Shown piece by piece: positions 16,144-23,535 of a stretch of 64,000 nucleotides of DNA. Positions within the stretch are counted from its first letter, which is position 1; the number at the start of each line of letters is the position of its first letter. The notes below the pieces were generated by a model. That model ran no database searches and was not told the origin of the DNA. It saw nothing but the letters and a program-made list of their open reading frames with translations. Source of the DNA: Rhodoferax sp. (GTDB taxonomy: Bacteria > Pseudomonadota > Gammaproteobacteria > Burkholderiales > Burkholderiaceae_C); contig JAGOUM010000009.1 in the NCBI GenBank assembly GCA_018061265.1, positions 1 through 64,000 of the forward strand, in the 5' to 3' direction. Position numbers and translations under genes: made by a program.

Positions 16144-16992
16144 ATGCTTGACCGAATCAAAGCCTCCTTGCCCTCGCTGGCTCCCGCTGAACAGCGTGTG
16201 GCCAAACTGGTCCTGAGCGACCCGCGCTCATTTGCACTGATGCCGGTGAGCGAACTGGCCGACAGAGCCCACGTCAGCAAACCCACGGTGGTGCGCTTTT
16301 GCCGCAGCGTGGGTTACGACGGGCTGTCGGACTTCAAGCTCAAGCTGGCCGGCAATGTCAGCGAAGGTGTGCCTTTCATCCACCGCAGTGTCGATGTCGA
16401 CGACAAGACCAGCGACATCATGGTCAAGGTCATCGACAACACGGTGGCGGCGTTTCTCAAGTACCGCAATGAAGCCTCGGCCAGCGCCATCGACAAAGCC
16501 GTTGCGGCACTGACAGCGGCTTACCACGCCGGACGGCGCATCGAGTTTTTTGGTGTTGGCAACTCGGGCGTGGTGGCGCAGGACGCGCAACACAAGTTCT
16601 TCCGGCTCGGCATCAATGGCGTGGCTTACAGCGATGGCCATATGCAGGTGATGAGCGCCTCTTTGCTGCAAGCGGGTGACTGCGTGATTGTGATCAGCAA
16701 CTCGGGGCGTACGCGTGACCTGATGGACTCCTGCGACATCGCCCGCAAGAACGGTGCGACCACCATCGTGATCACCGCCAGTGGCTCACCATTGGCCGCC
16801 GCCGGCGACATCCACCTGGCTGCCGACCACCCCGAAGGTTACGAGCGTTACAGCCCGATGGTGTCGCGCCTGCTGCATCTGATGATCATCGACATCGTCG
16901 CGACCTGCGTGGCGCTGCGCATTGGCAGCGAGAAACTGCAACCCTTGCTGCGTGAGATGAAGAACAACCTGCGCAACAAACGTTACACCTGA
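16144..16992 (+). CDS. hexR: HexR-type transcriptional regulator (RpiR/MurR family)
   Basis: A 282-residue regulator with an N-terminal RpiR helix-turn-helix (residues about 1-75, including DRAHVSKPTVVRFCRSVGYDG) and a C-terminal SIS sugar-phosphate-binding domain (about 120-265, with EFFGVGNSGVVAQDA and VIVISNSGRTRDLMD). HexR proteins respond to 2-keto-3-deoxy-6-phosphogluconate and control zwf and other central carbon genes. Its position directly after zwf, with a palindrome in the upstream divergent region, supports control of zwf and possibly of the afu-tal-pgi run. Confidence 0.92.
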   Translation: MLDRIKASLPSLAPAEQRVAKLVLSDPRSFALMPVSELADRAHVSKPTVVRFCRSVGYDGLSDFKLKLAGNVSEGVPFIHRSVDVDDKTSDIMVKVIDNTVAAFLKYRNEASASAIDKAVAALTAAYHAGRRIEFFGVGNSGVVAQDAQHKFFRLGINGVAYSDGHMQVMSASLLQAGDCVIVISNSGRTRDLMDSCDIARKNGATTIVITASGSPLAAAGDIHLAADHPEGYERYSPMVSRLLHLMIIDIVATCVALRIGSEKLQPLLREMKNNLRNKRYT

Positions 16993-16998
16993 TTTCTT

Positions 16999-17048
16999 GA
17001 TGTTTTGACCTTCAGGCGCTTATCCCAATTGATTTTATTGCAACACTT
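16999..17048 (-). repeat. Possible worn copy of the 50-bp palindromic element
   Basis: Read on the minus strand, the segment has ATAAGCGCC followed by TGAAGGTCAAA, close to the right half of the tlyA copy (ATAAGCGCT, ACAGGTCAA). The left half does not match. It fills most of the 66-bp gap between the convergent hexR and M20 genes and is AT-rich compared with both. Weak evidence. Confidence 0.25.
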
Positions 17049-17058
17049 TTAATAGTAC

Positions 17059-18276
17059 TCAAGAGGCCTGCAAGGGCATCAGATGTTCTGCCAGACTGGC
17101 GTGCAGCGCAGCGCCCAGCGGCAGTACCTCGTCATTGAAGTCATACAGACTGTTGTGCAAATGGCAGCTGCCCAGGCCGTTTTCACTGCCCTGACCCAGT
17201 CGCATGTAAGCCCCGGGTTTGACCCGCAGCATGAAAGAAAAATCTTCGGCGCCCATGCTGGGCTCCAGGTCCCGAACCACGTTGGCGGCACCCACCAGTT
17301 TTTCAGCAACGTCTCCAGCCAGCTGCGCCTCTGGCGCGGTGTTGATGGTGGCCGGGTACATCCGGGTGTAGGTCACTTTGGCACTTGCCCCAAACCCTTG
17401 GGCGATGGCACCGCACAGTTCATGCAGGCGCCGCTCCACCAGCGACTGCACTGCGGCGCTGAAGGTTCGCACTGTGCCGACCAGTGTGGCGCTGCCCGGA
17501 ATGACACTCATCGCATGGAGGTCACCCGCCTGCAGACCACACAGGCTGATGACAGCACTGTCCACCGGCTTGACATTGCGCGACACAATACTCTGCACTG
17601 CGGTAATGATGTGCCCGGCCACCAGCACTGGATCAATGGTCTGGTAGGCATGGGCACCGTGCCCGCCCTGGCCGGTGATGTCGATGCGGATATGGTCGGC
17701 TGCAGCCATCATCGGACCGGGGTTCAGGCCAATCGTGCCGGGCCGCATGGCCGGCCAGTTGTGCATGCCATACACCGACTGCACCGGGAAACGCTCGAAC
17801 AAGCCATCGTCAATCATCGCCTGCGCGCCGGCAAAACCCTCTTCGCCCGGCTGGAAGATCAGCACGGCCGTGCCGTCAAAGTTGCGGGTTTCAGCCAGGT
17901 AACGTGCGGCACCTACCAGCATGGCGGTGTGCCCGTCATGGCCACAACCATGCATCAGACCGGGATGGGTCGATTTCCAGGCAAAGCTGTTGCTCTCGGT
18001 CATGGGCAAGGCATCCATGTCTGCGCGCAGCCCGACCATACGACCCGAAGTTTGCCGCTGGCCTTTGATCACCGCCACCAGCCCGGTTTTGCCGATGTCG
18101 GTGTGAATCTCGTCGACACCACAAACCGCCAGGGCCTGTTTGACCCGTTGGGCGGTGTAGACCTCCTCAAAGCCAAGCTCCGGATGTGCATGCAGATCAC
18201 GCCGCAAGGCCGTGATCTCAGGGTGAAACGCTGCAATGTGCGCAAAGGCACGGCCATGAACCATCAAACCCATCAT
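17059..18276 (-). CDS. M20 family amidohydrolase (hippurate hydrolase-like)
   Basis: A metal-dependent amidohydrolase of 405 residues that removes acyl groups from N-acyl amino acids in this family. Metal-binding motifs are MHGCGHDGHTAML, the GEEGFAGAQ loop with its catalytic Glu, AEDFSFM, and a C-terminal CHLHNSLYDFND with the last His. The central dimerisation domain spans about residues 185-295 (GQGGHGAHAYQTIDP). A GGAG sits four bases before ATG 18276 and seven before a second ATG at 18273, so one of these is the start; a longer frame reaching 18312 has no ribosome site. It stands alone, convergent with hexR and divergent from galE. The natural substrate cannot be told. Confidence 0.9.
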   Translation of the reverse strand: MMGLMVHGRAFAHIAAFHPEITALRRDLHAHPELGFEEVYTAQRVKQALAVCGVDEIHTDIGKTGLVAVIKGQRQTSGRMVGLRADMDALPMTESNSFAWKSTHPGLMHGCGHDGHTAMLVGAARYLAETRNFDGTAVLIFQPGEEGFAGAQAMIDDGLFERFPVQSVYGMHNWPAMRPGTIGLNPGPMMAAADHIRIDITGQGGHGAHAYQTIDPVLVAGHIITAVQSIVSRNVKPVDSAVISLCGLQAGDLHAMSVIPGSATLVGTVRTFSAAVQSLVERRLHELCGAIAQGFGASAKVTYTRMYPATINTAPEAQLAGDVAEKLVGAANVVRDLEPSMGAEDFSFMLRVKPGAYMRLGQGSENGLGSCHLHNSLYDFNDEVLPLGAALHASLAEHLMPLQAS

Positions 18277-18350
18277 TAACTCCAGTCCAGCCAGCCCGGC
18301 AGTCGGCTGCAAAGGCCATAGGGTAGCGCAAGCTGCGGCAATTTTGGCGC

Positions 18351-18364
18351 AAGGCGATCGCCTT
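18351..18364. repeat. 14-bp perfect palindrome upstream of galE
   Basis: AAGGCGATCGCCTT is fully self-complementary and contains GCGATCGC. It lies 36 bp before the galE start in the gap to the divergent M20 gene. It may be an operator or part of a start-site structure; no other copy was noticed. Confidence 0.3.
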
Positions 18365-18400
18365 AAACTCGAACCTGTCCTTGATCAACAGGCCTTACTC

Positions 18401-19423
18401 ATGATTTTTATCACCGGCGGCGCAGGCTACATTGGCTCCCATACCTGCGTTGAACTGCTCAACGCGGGCCACGCAGTGACCGTGTTCGACAATTTTTGCA
18501 ACAGCCAGATCGAGGCCTTGCGTCGGGTTGAGCGCATCACCGGGAAAAAATTGGTCGTTGTTGAGGGCGACATCCGGGACCCGTCGACCTTGACCGCTGC
18601 CTTGCGCGACAGCAGAGCCAGCGCCGTCATCCACTTTGCCGGGCTCAAGGCCGTGGGTGAATCGGTGGCTGAACCGCTCAAGTATTACGACAACAATGTG
18701 CTGGGCACAGTCAAGTTGCTGCAGGCCATGCAAACCTGTGGCGTGAGAACCCTGGTTTTCAGCTCGTCGGCCACGGTTTATGGTGACCCGCAAGTCCTGC
18801 CGCTCACCGAAAACCACCCGCTTTCAGCCACCAACCCGTATGGGCAGACCAAGCTGGTGATCGAGAACATGTTGCGCGATCTCCAGTCCAGCGACACACA
18901 ATGGCGCATTGGCATCTTGCGTTATTTCAACCCGGTTGGTGCCCACGCCAGCGGCCTGATCGGCGAGGACCCGCAGGGTGTCCCCAACAATCTATTGCCT
19001 TTTGTGGCGCAGGTGGCGGTTGGTCGCCGCGAGTTTCTCAACGTTTGGGGCGCTGACTACGACACACCGGACGGCACGGGTGTACGCGACTACATCCATG
19101 TGGTCGATCTGGCGCTGGGCCACTTGGCGGCCCTGAATACTTTGCAAAAAGAGTCTGCCACGGGTTTTTCAGTCAATCTGGGCACCGGCACGGGTTACAG
19201 CGTACTCGACATGGTGCACGCCTTCGAGCACGCCAGCGGCAGACCGGTTGCCTACAAAATTTCGCCACGGCGCGCCGGCGATGTGGCGGCGTGTTTTGCT
19301 GACCCGACGTTTGCCCGCGAGTTGCTTGGCTGGCAGGCGCAGCGCAACTTGCAGACCATGTGTGAGGACAGCTGGCGCTGGCAAAGCGGCAATCCCAGCG
19401 GCTATAGTACAGGCTTGAACTGA
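18401..19423 (+). CDS. galE: UDP-glucose 4-epimerase
   Basis: Interconverts UDP-glucose and UDP-galactose with bound NAD+, feeding surface polysaccharide synthesis. The 340-residue length is typical. The Rossmann start is FITGGAGYIGSHTCVELL; the catalytic Ser/Tyr/Lys lie in FSSSATVYGD and NPYGQTKLV. The GalE-specific RYFNPVGAHASGLIGEDP and YIHVVDLALGH segments are present. The ATG at 18401 is used because the frame upstream adds 19 non-family residues. It is followed by two sugar-nucleotide pyrophosphorylase genes on the same strand. Confidence 0.95.
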   Translation: MIFITGGAGYIGSHTCVELLNAGHAVTVFDNFCNSQIEALRRVERITGKKLVVVEGDIRDPSTLTAALRDSRASAVIHFAGLKAVGESVAEPLKYYDNNVLGTVKLLQAMQTCGVRTLVFSSSATVYGDPQVLPLTENHPLSATNPYGQTKLVIENMLRDLQSSDTQWRIGILRYFNPVGAHASGLIGEDPQGVPNNLLPFVAQVAVGRREFLNVWGADYDTPDGTGVRDYIHVVDLALGHLAALNTLQKESATGFSVNLGTGTGYSVLDMVHAFEHASGRPVAYKISPRRAGDVAACFADPTFARELLGWQAQRNLQTMCEDSWRWQSGNPSGYSTGLN

Positions 19424-19440
19424 AGGACGAGGGAGAGTAA

Positions 19441-19482
19441 ATGAAAAAAGCGCCAAGGAGCACAGCATGGCTAAAGGCATGA
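19441..19482 (+). CDS. Possible 13-residue leader peptide overlapping the next gene
   Basis: An ATG at 19441 with a GGGAGAG ribosome site opens a frame (MKKAPRSTAWLKA) that stops with TGA at 19480-19482. That stop is 13 bases past the ATG of the nucleotidyltransferase at 19467, in another frame. The ribosome site of the real gene (AAGGAG) lies within it. It may couple translation or may be fortuitous. Confidence 0.25.
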   Translation: MKKAPRSTAWLKA

Positions 19483-20570
19483 TTCTGGCCGCAGGCCAGG
19501 GCACCCGGGTACGCCCGCTGACCAAAGACCTGCCCAAACCGATGATCCCGATTCTGGGTAAACCGGTGATGGAGTACCTGATCGAACATCTGGCCAGCTA
19601 CGGCATCACCGAGATCATGGTGAACGTCGCATTTAACCACCACAAGATCGAACAGTATTTTGGCGACGGTCACCGCTGGGGGGTGCAGATTGGCTACGCC
19701 TATGAAGGTGTGCGTGAACAGGGCGAGATCGTGCCCAAGCCATTTGGTTCGGCAGGCGGCATGCGTCGCATCCAGGACTTCAGTGGCTTTTTTGACGAAA
19801 CCACGCTGGTGTTGTGTGGTGATGCGCTGATCGACCTTGACATCGGTGCGGCCCTGCACGAGCACAAAAGCAAGGGGGCCATCGCCAGCGTGGTGGCGCT
19901 CGATGTGCCGCTGGCCGATGTGCAAAGTTACGGCATTGTGGTTGCCGACGACAAAGGTCAAATCCTGTCATTTCAGGAGAAACCCAAGCCCGCCGATGCC
20001 AAGTCAACCCTTGCCAGTACCGGCATTTACATCTTCGAGCCCGAGGTGCTCAAGCTCATTCCGCCGGGCAAGGTGTACGACATTGGCTCGCAGTTGTTTC
20101 CGCAGCTGGTTGAAAACAAGCTGCCGTTTTTTGCGCAGAAACGCTTCTTCAACTGGATCGACATCGGCCGCGTCAGCGACTACTGGACAGTTCTGCAACG
20201 CGTGCTGCGGGGTGAAGTAGCGCAGATGAACATGCCGGGTCGTGAAATCCGCCCCGGCATCTGGGTTGGGCTCAACACCAACATTCCATGGGATCAGGTC
20301 ACCATTGAGGGGCCGGTCTACCTTGGCTCCAGTGTACGGGTCGAGCCCGGTGCCAGCATCATTGGCCCGAGCTGGATCGGGCATGGCTGCCACATCCGCT
20401 CTGGCGCCCGGGTGATTCGCAGCATCCTGTTTGAATACACCCGGATTGCCGCCGACATGCAGTTCAAGGACATGATTGTTTCACCCAGTTACTGCGTGGA
20501 TCACGCCGGTGATACGCTGTACCGCGGTGATGAGACCGCCCAGTTGCGCTGGGGTGACTCGCGCGCCTGA
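19467..20570 (+). CDS. Sugar nucleotidyltransferase with left-handed beta-helix tail (mannose-1-phosphate guanylyltransferase-like)
   Basis: A 367-residue enzyme with an N-terminal nucleotidyltransferase domain. The GMILAAGQGTRVRPLT pyrophosphorylase loop is followed by KPMIPILGKPVMEY, an LCGDALIDLD metal-binding Asp and FQEKPKP. The C-terminal part (about residue 255 on) has the hexapeptide-like repeats of a beta-helix (VYLGSSVRVEPGASIIGPSWIG). This two-domain form is typical of GDP-mannose or glucose-1-phosphate pyrophosphorylases. The ATG at 19467 has AAGGAG in place. With galE before and ManC after, it belongs to a sugar-nucleotide supply group; which sugar it activates is not decided by sequence. 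Confidence 0.85.
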   Translation: MAKGMILAAGQGTRVRPLTKDLPKPMIPILGKPVMEYLIEHLASYGITEIMVNVAFNHHKIEQYFGDGHRWGVQIGYAYEGVREQGEIVPKPFGSAGGMRRIQDFSGFFDETTLVLCGDALIDLDIGAALHEHKSKGAIASVVALDVPLADVQSYGIVVADDKGQILSFQEKPKPADAKSTLASTGIYIFEPEVLKLIPPGKVYDIGSQLFPQLVENKLPFFAQKRFFNWIDIGRVSDYWTVLQRVLRGEVAQMNMPGREIRPGIWVGLNTNIPWDQVTIEGPVYLGSSVRVEPGASIIGPSWIGHGCHIRSGARVIRSILFEYTRIAADMQFKDMIVSPSYCVDHAGDTLYRGDETAQLRWGDSRA

Positions 20571-20635
20571 GTTTTTTGCCACCGTGCCGCTGCCAAGCGG
20601 ACGGCGGCGTTTATCGTTTTTTGTCCTCATCCAGC

Positions 20636-22111
20636 ATGAACTCTCCCATCCTGATCCAGCCCGTCGTCCTGTCCGGAGGCTCCGGCACCCGCTTGTGGCC
20701 ACTGTCACGCGAGAAATACCCCAAGCAGCTGCTCAGCCTGGTGGGTGACGACTCGCTGTTGCAGGCCACGGTGCGCCGTGTCATCGGTACACCCGGCGTG
20801 ACACTGACCGCACCCATGGTGGTGTGTAACGAAGAGTACCGCTTTGTCATTGCCGAGCAGTTGCGCCTGCTCGGCACCGATGGCAACGTGGTGCTTGAGC
20901 CTTTTGGCAGAAATACTGCCCCAGCGCTGACCCTGGCTGCACTGGCAGCTCTGCAAAACGCAGCAGACCCGGTGCTGCTGGTGATGCCGGCAGACCATGT
21001 GATCACCCGCACGGCGGCATTCCAGGATGTGGTGAGCCGCGGCGCAGCACTGGCCGCCAATGGTGCGGTAGTCACCTTTGGCATCACGCCCGATCTGCCC
21101 GAGACCGGTTACGGCTACATCCAGGCCGGTGAACTCTATGACGCAGCGGCTGACGCCAGCGCACGGGTGATTGCCCGCTTTGTCGAGAAACCCGATCTGG
21201 CCACCGCACAAGGCTACCTTGCTGCGGGCAACTACCTGTGGAACAGCGGCCTGTTCATGATGCGCGCCAGCGTCTGGCTGGCGGCTCTGGGCAATTGCCG
21301 CGCCGACATACTGGCGGCCTGCCAGAGTGCCTGGGATGCGGGCAAGACCGATGGCGAGTTTGTGCGCGTGGGTCGCGACGCCTTTGCCGCCTGCCCGAGC
21401 GACTCGATCGACTACGCGGTGATGGAGCGTATTGCGGCACAGACACAAGGGGCCAGCCATGCGGGTGCCCTGCCCCCCGGTGTGGTGCTGCCTCTGGATG
21501 CCGGCTGGTCCGATGTAGGCGCCTGGGACGCGCTGTGGCAGGTGCTGCCCAAAGATGACCACGGCAATGTGGCGCAGGGTGATGTGCTGCTGCAGGACTG
21601 TGCCAACACGCTGGCCCTGTCCGAAGGCCGGCTGGTGGCCTGTGTCGGGGTGAGCGACCTGGTGGTGGTGGAGACGGCCGACGCCATTCTGGTGTCGCAC
21701 AAGGACAAGACGCAGGACGTCAAGAAAATTGTGGACCGGCTCAAAAGTCAGAAGCGTGCTGAGGGCAGCATTCACCGCAAGGTGTTTAGGCCCTGGGGCT
21801 GGTACGACGGGGTGGATGCGGGTGAGCGCTTTCAGGTCAAACGTATTGTGGTCAAGCCCGGGGGCACCTTGAGCCTGCAGATGCACCACCACCGTGCCGA
21901 GCACTGGATTGTGGTCAGCGGCACGGCCAAGGTCACCAAGGGCGACGAGACGTTTTTGCTGTCAGAGAACCAGTCGACCTTTATCCCGCTGGGCACCACG
22001 CACCGGCTGGAGAACCCGGGGCGTGTGGCGCTGGAGATGATTGAGGTGCAGTCGGGCAGCTATCTGGGTGAGGATGACATTGTGCGGTTTGAGGATGTTT
22101 ACGGGCGCTGA
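20636..22111 (+). CDS. manC: Mannose-1-phosphate guanylyltransferase / mannose-6-phosphate isomerase (ManC/AlgA type)
   Basis: A 491-residue bifunctional enzyme making GDP-mannose. The N-terminal transferase domain has VVLSGGSGTRLWPLSREKYPKQ and the FVEKPD loop. The C-terminal cupin isomerase domain starts near residue 380 (RPWGWYDGVDAG), with metal-binding residues in LQMHHHRAEHWIVVSG and the FIPLGTTHRLENPG strand. The ATG at 20636 is used; residues encoded before it are not part of the family. It is the second pyrophosphorylase in a row after galE, suggesting an exopolysaccharide or O-antigen supply operon with the assembly genes elsewhere. Confidence 0.94.
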   Translation: MNSPILIQPVVLSGGSGTRLWPLSREKYPKQLLSLVGDDSLLQATVRRVIGTPGVTLTAPMVVCNEEYRFVIAEQLRLLGTDGNVVLEPFGRNTAPALTLAALAALQNAADPVLLVMPADHVITRTAAFQDVVSRGAALAANGAVVTFGITPDLPETGYGYIQAGELYDAAADASARVIARFVEKPDLATAQGYLAAGNYLWNSGLFMMRASVWLAALGNCRADILAACQSAWDAGKTDGEFVRVGRDAFAACPSDSIDYAVMERIAAQTQGASHAGALPPGVVLPLDAGWSDVGAWDALWQVLPKDDHGNVAQGDVLLQDCANTLALSEGRLVACVGVSDLVVVETADAILVSHKDKTQDVKKIVDRLKSQKRAEGSIHRKVFRPWGWYDGVDAGERFQVKRIVVKPGGTLSLQMHHHRAEHWIVVSGTAKVTKGDETFLLSENQSTFIPLGTTHRLENPGRVALEMIEVQSGSYLGEDDIVRFEDVYGR

Positions 22112-22147
22112 AACGAAGCCTGGCGAAACGGCAGCATTCACTGTTAT

Positions 22148-22197
22148 TTTTGTAGCTTAAAACCTAGATATATATTGGGCTAGAGGCTTATCTTGTT
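22148..22197 (+). repeat. Copy of the 50-bp palindromic element at the 3' end of the DUF985 gene
   Basis: TTTTGTAGCTT, 23 bp ending in GGGCT, then AGAGGCTTATCTT: the same spacing as the coding copies elsewhere. It lies in the gap between manC and the convergent cupin gene. Its right end encodes the last residues of the cupin protein, and the stop codon (complement of CTA at 22180-22182) lies within the element. It is strikingly AT-rich beside its neighbours. Confidence 0.5.
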
Positions 22198-22674
22198 CAA
22201 GTACCCGGCCTCAGGGCTTGCCTCTTGCAACAGGGTGAAATCCGCAAAGTCAAACCCTGGCCCTACCATGCACGCCACCAGTGAGTAGCCTTTTGACGAC
22301 GTCAAGGCAAGGCTGACCGGTCGTGCGGCCTGCCAGTGGCCGGCAGCGATGGTGTGTTGCGGGCGCTGCGCCCGATCGACCTCCACCGGCCCCAACAGCA
22401 TGCAGGTGGCGGTTTCGCCCCTTCCGTTCCAGTGCCACAAATGCAGTGCGTCCCCCTCCAGATGCACCCACACCTCGTCCGAGCGCACCCGGTGCCAGCT
22501 CGAATGCTGGTGGGCCTCAAGCAGAAAGTAAATGCTGGTCATGGCGCAGCGCAAAGGGCGCGCGTCCTGCGGCTGTACCCACTCGGCTGAGCGAAACACT
22601 TCGGCATACCAGCCGCCCTCGGGATGCGGCTGCAGTTGCAGGGTGTCGATCAGTTCGCGCGCACGGGGCTGCAT
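22180..22674 (-). CDS. DUF985 cupin-domain protein
   Basis: A 164-residue single-domain cupin of the DUF985 group. Family motifs include LQPHPEGGWYAEVFRS near the N terminus, IYFLLEAHQHSSWHRVRSDE with its metal-type His/Glu set, and the C-terminal VGPGFDFADFTL. Function of the family is not established; some cupin relatives bind or isomerise sugars. It is the last gene of the ahcY-tlyA-metF run, 12 bp after metF, so it is probably under the SAH riboswitch. The final residues NKISL and the stop codon are encoded by a repeat element. Confidence 0.85.
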   Translation of the reverse strand: MQPRARELIDTLQLQPHPEGGWYAEVFRSAEWVQPQDARPLRCAMTSIYFLLEAHQHSSWHRVRSDEVWVHLEGDALHLWHWNGRGETATCMLLGPVEVDRAQRPQHTIAAGHWQAARPVSLALTSSKGYSLVACMVGPGFDFADFTLLQEASPEAGYLNKISL

Positions 22675-22686
22675 GGCGCACGCACT

Positions 22687-23535
22687 TCAGAGGCCACCCA
22701 GCCCCAGCCGCTGGCAAATCTGCAGCGTGGCAGCGCTCTGGTTCAGGCTGTAAAAGTGCAGGCCCGGCGCGCCACCGCTGCGCAGTTGCTCACACAATCG
22801 TGTCACCACATCCAGCCCAAACGCCTTGATGGAGGCACTGTCGTCGCCAAAGCCCTGCAGCCGCAGCCGGATCCAGCGTGGGATCTCGGCACCGCAGGCA
22901 TCGCTGAATCGCATCAATTGCGTCGAGCTGACAATGGGCATGATGCCCGGAATCACCGGCACCGTCACACCCATCGCGTGGGCGTCTTCAACAAAACTGA
23001 AATAAGCATCGGCGTTGTAAAAATACTGGGTGATGGCCGAGTTGGCCCCTGCCCGCACCTTGGTGACAAAGGCTTTGATGTCGCTGTCAGCCGATCGGGC
23101 CTGTGGGTGAATCTCGGGGTAAGCCGCCACTTCGATGTGGAAATCATCACCGGTCTCGGCACGAACAAAGGCCACCAGGTCGCTGGCGTGCTGAAACTCA
23201 CCCCCGGCACCGTAACCGCTGGGCAAATCCCCGCGCAGCGCCACCAGCCGCTTCACCCCCATGGCCTTGAGCGTGGCAAGCTGCTCTCGCACGCGCTGGT
23301 GAGTGGCTCCAACGCATGAAAAGTGCGACGCTGCCGTCACACCATCGGCCAGAATGTCGCGCACCGTACTGAAGGTGCCCTCCTGCGTCGAGCCTCCCGC
23401 ACCAAAGGTCACGGAACAGAACTCCGGCTTCAGGGCATACAGTTGCTGGCGTACCAAGCGCAGCTTGGCCGCACCCTCCGGGGTCTTGGGTGGAAAAAAC
23501 TCGACGCTCAGGGGAAAAGGTTTTGGGTCCATCAT
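22687..23535 (-). CDS. metF: 5,10-methylenetetrahydrofolate reductase
   Basis: Reduces methylene-tetrahydrofolate to methyl-tetrahydrofolate, the methyl donor for homocysteine remethylation, using a flavin. The 282-residue protein has the N-terminal SVEFFPPKTPEG motif with the conserved Glu, CSVTFGAGGST, VALRGDLPSGYG and a FFYNADAYFSF-type segment (here YFYNADAYFSF). Its ATG overlaps the tlyA stop by 4 bp (ATGA). Being in one operon with ahcY links removal of S-adenosylhomocysteine to re-synthesis of methionine. Confidence 0.96.
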   Translation of the reverse strand: MMDPKPFPLSVEFFPPKTPEGAAKLRLVRQQLYALKPEFCSVTFGAGGSTQEGTFSTVRDILADGVTAASHFSCVGATHQRVREQLATLKAMGVKRLVALRGDLPSGYGAGGEFQHASDLVAFVRAETGDDFHIEVAAYPEIHPQARSADSDIKAFVTKVRAGANSAITQYFYNADAYFSFVEDAHAMGVTVPVIPGIMPIVSSTQLMRFSDACGAEIPRWIRLRLQGFGDDSASIKAFGLDVVTRLCEQLRSGGAPGLHFYSLNQSAATLQICQRLGLGGL

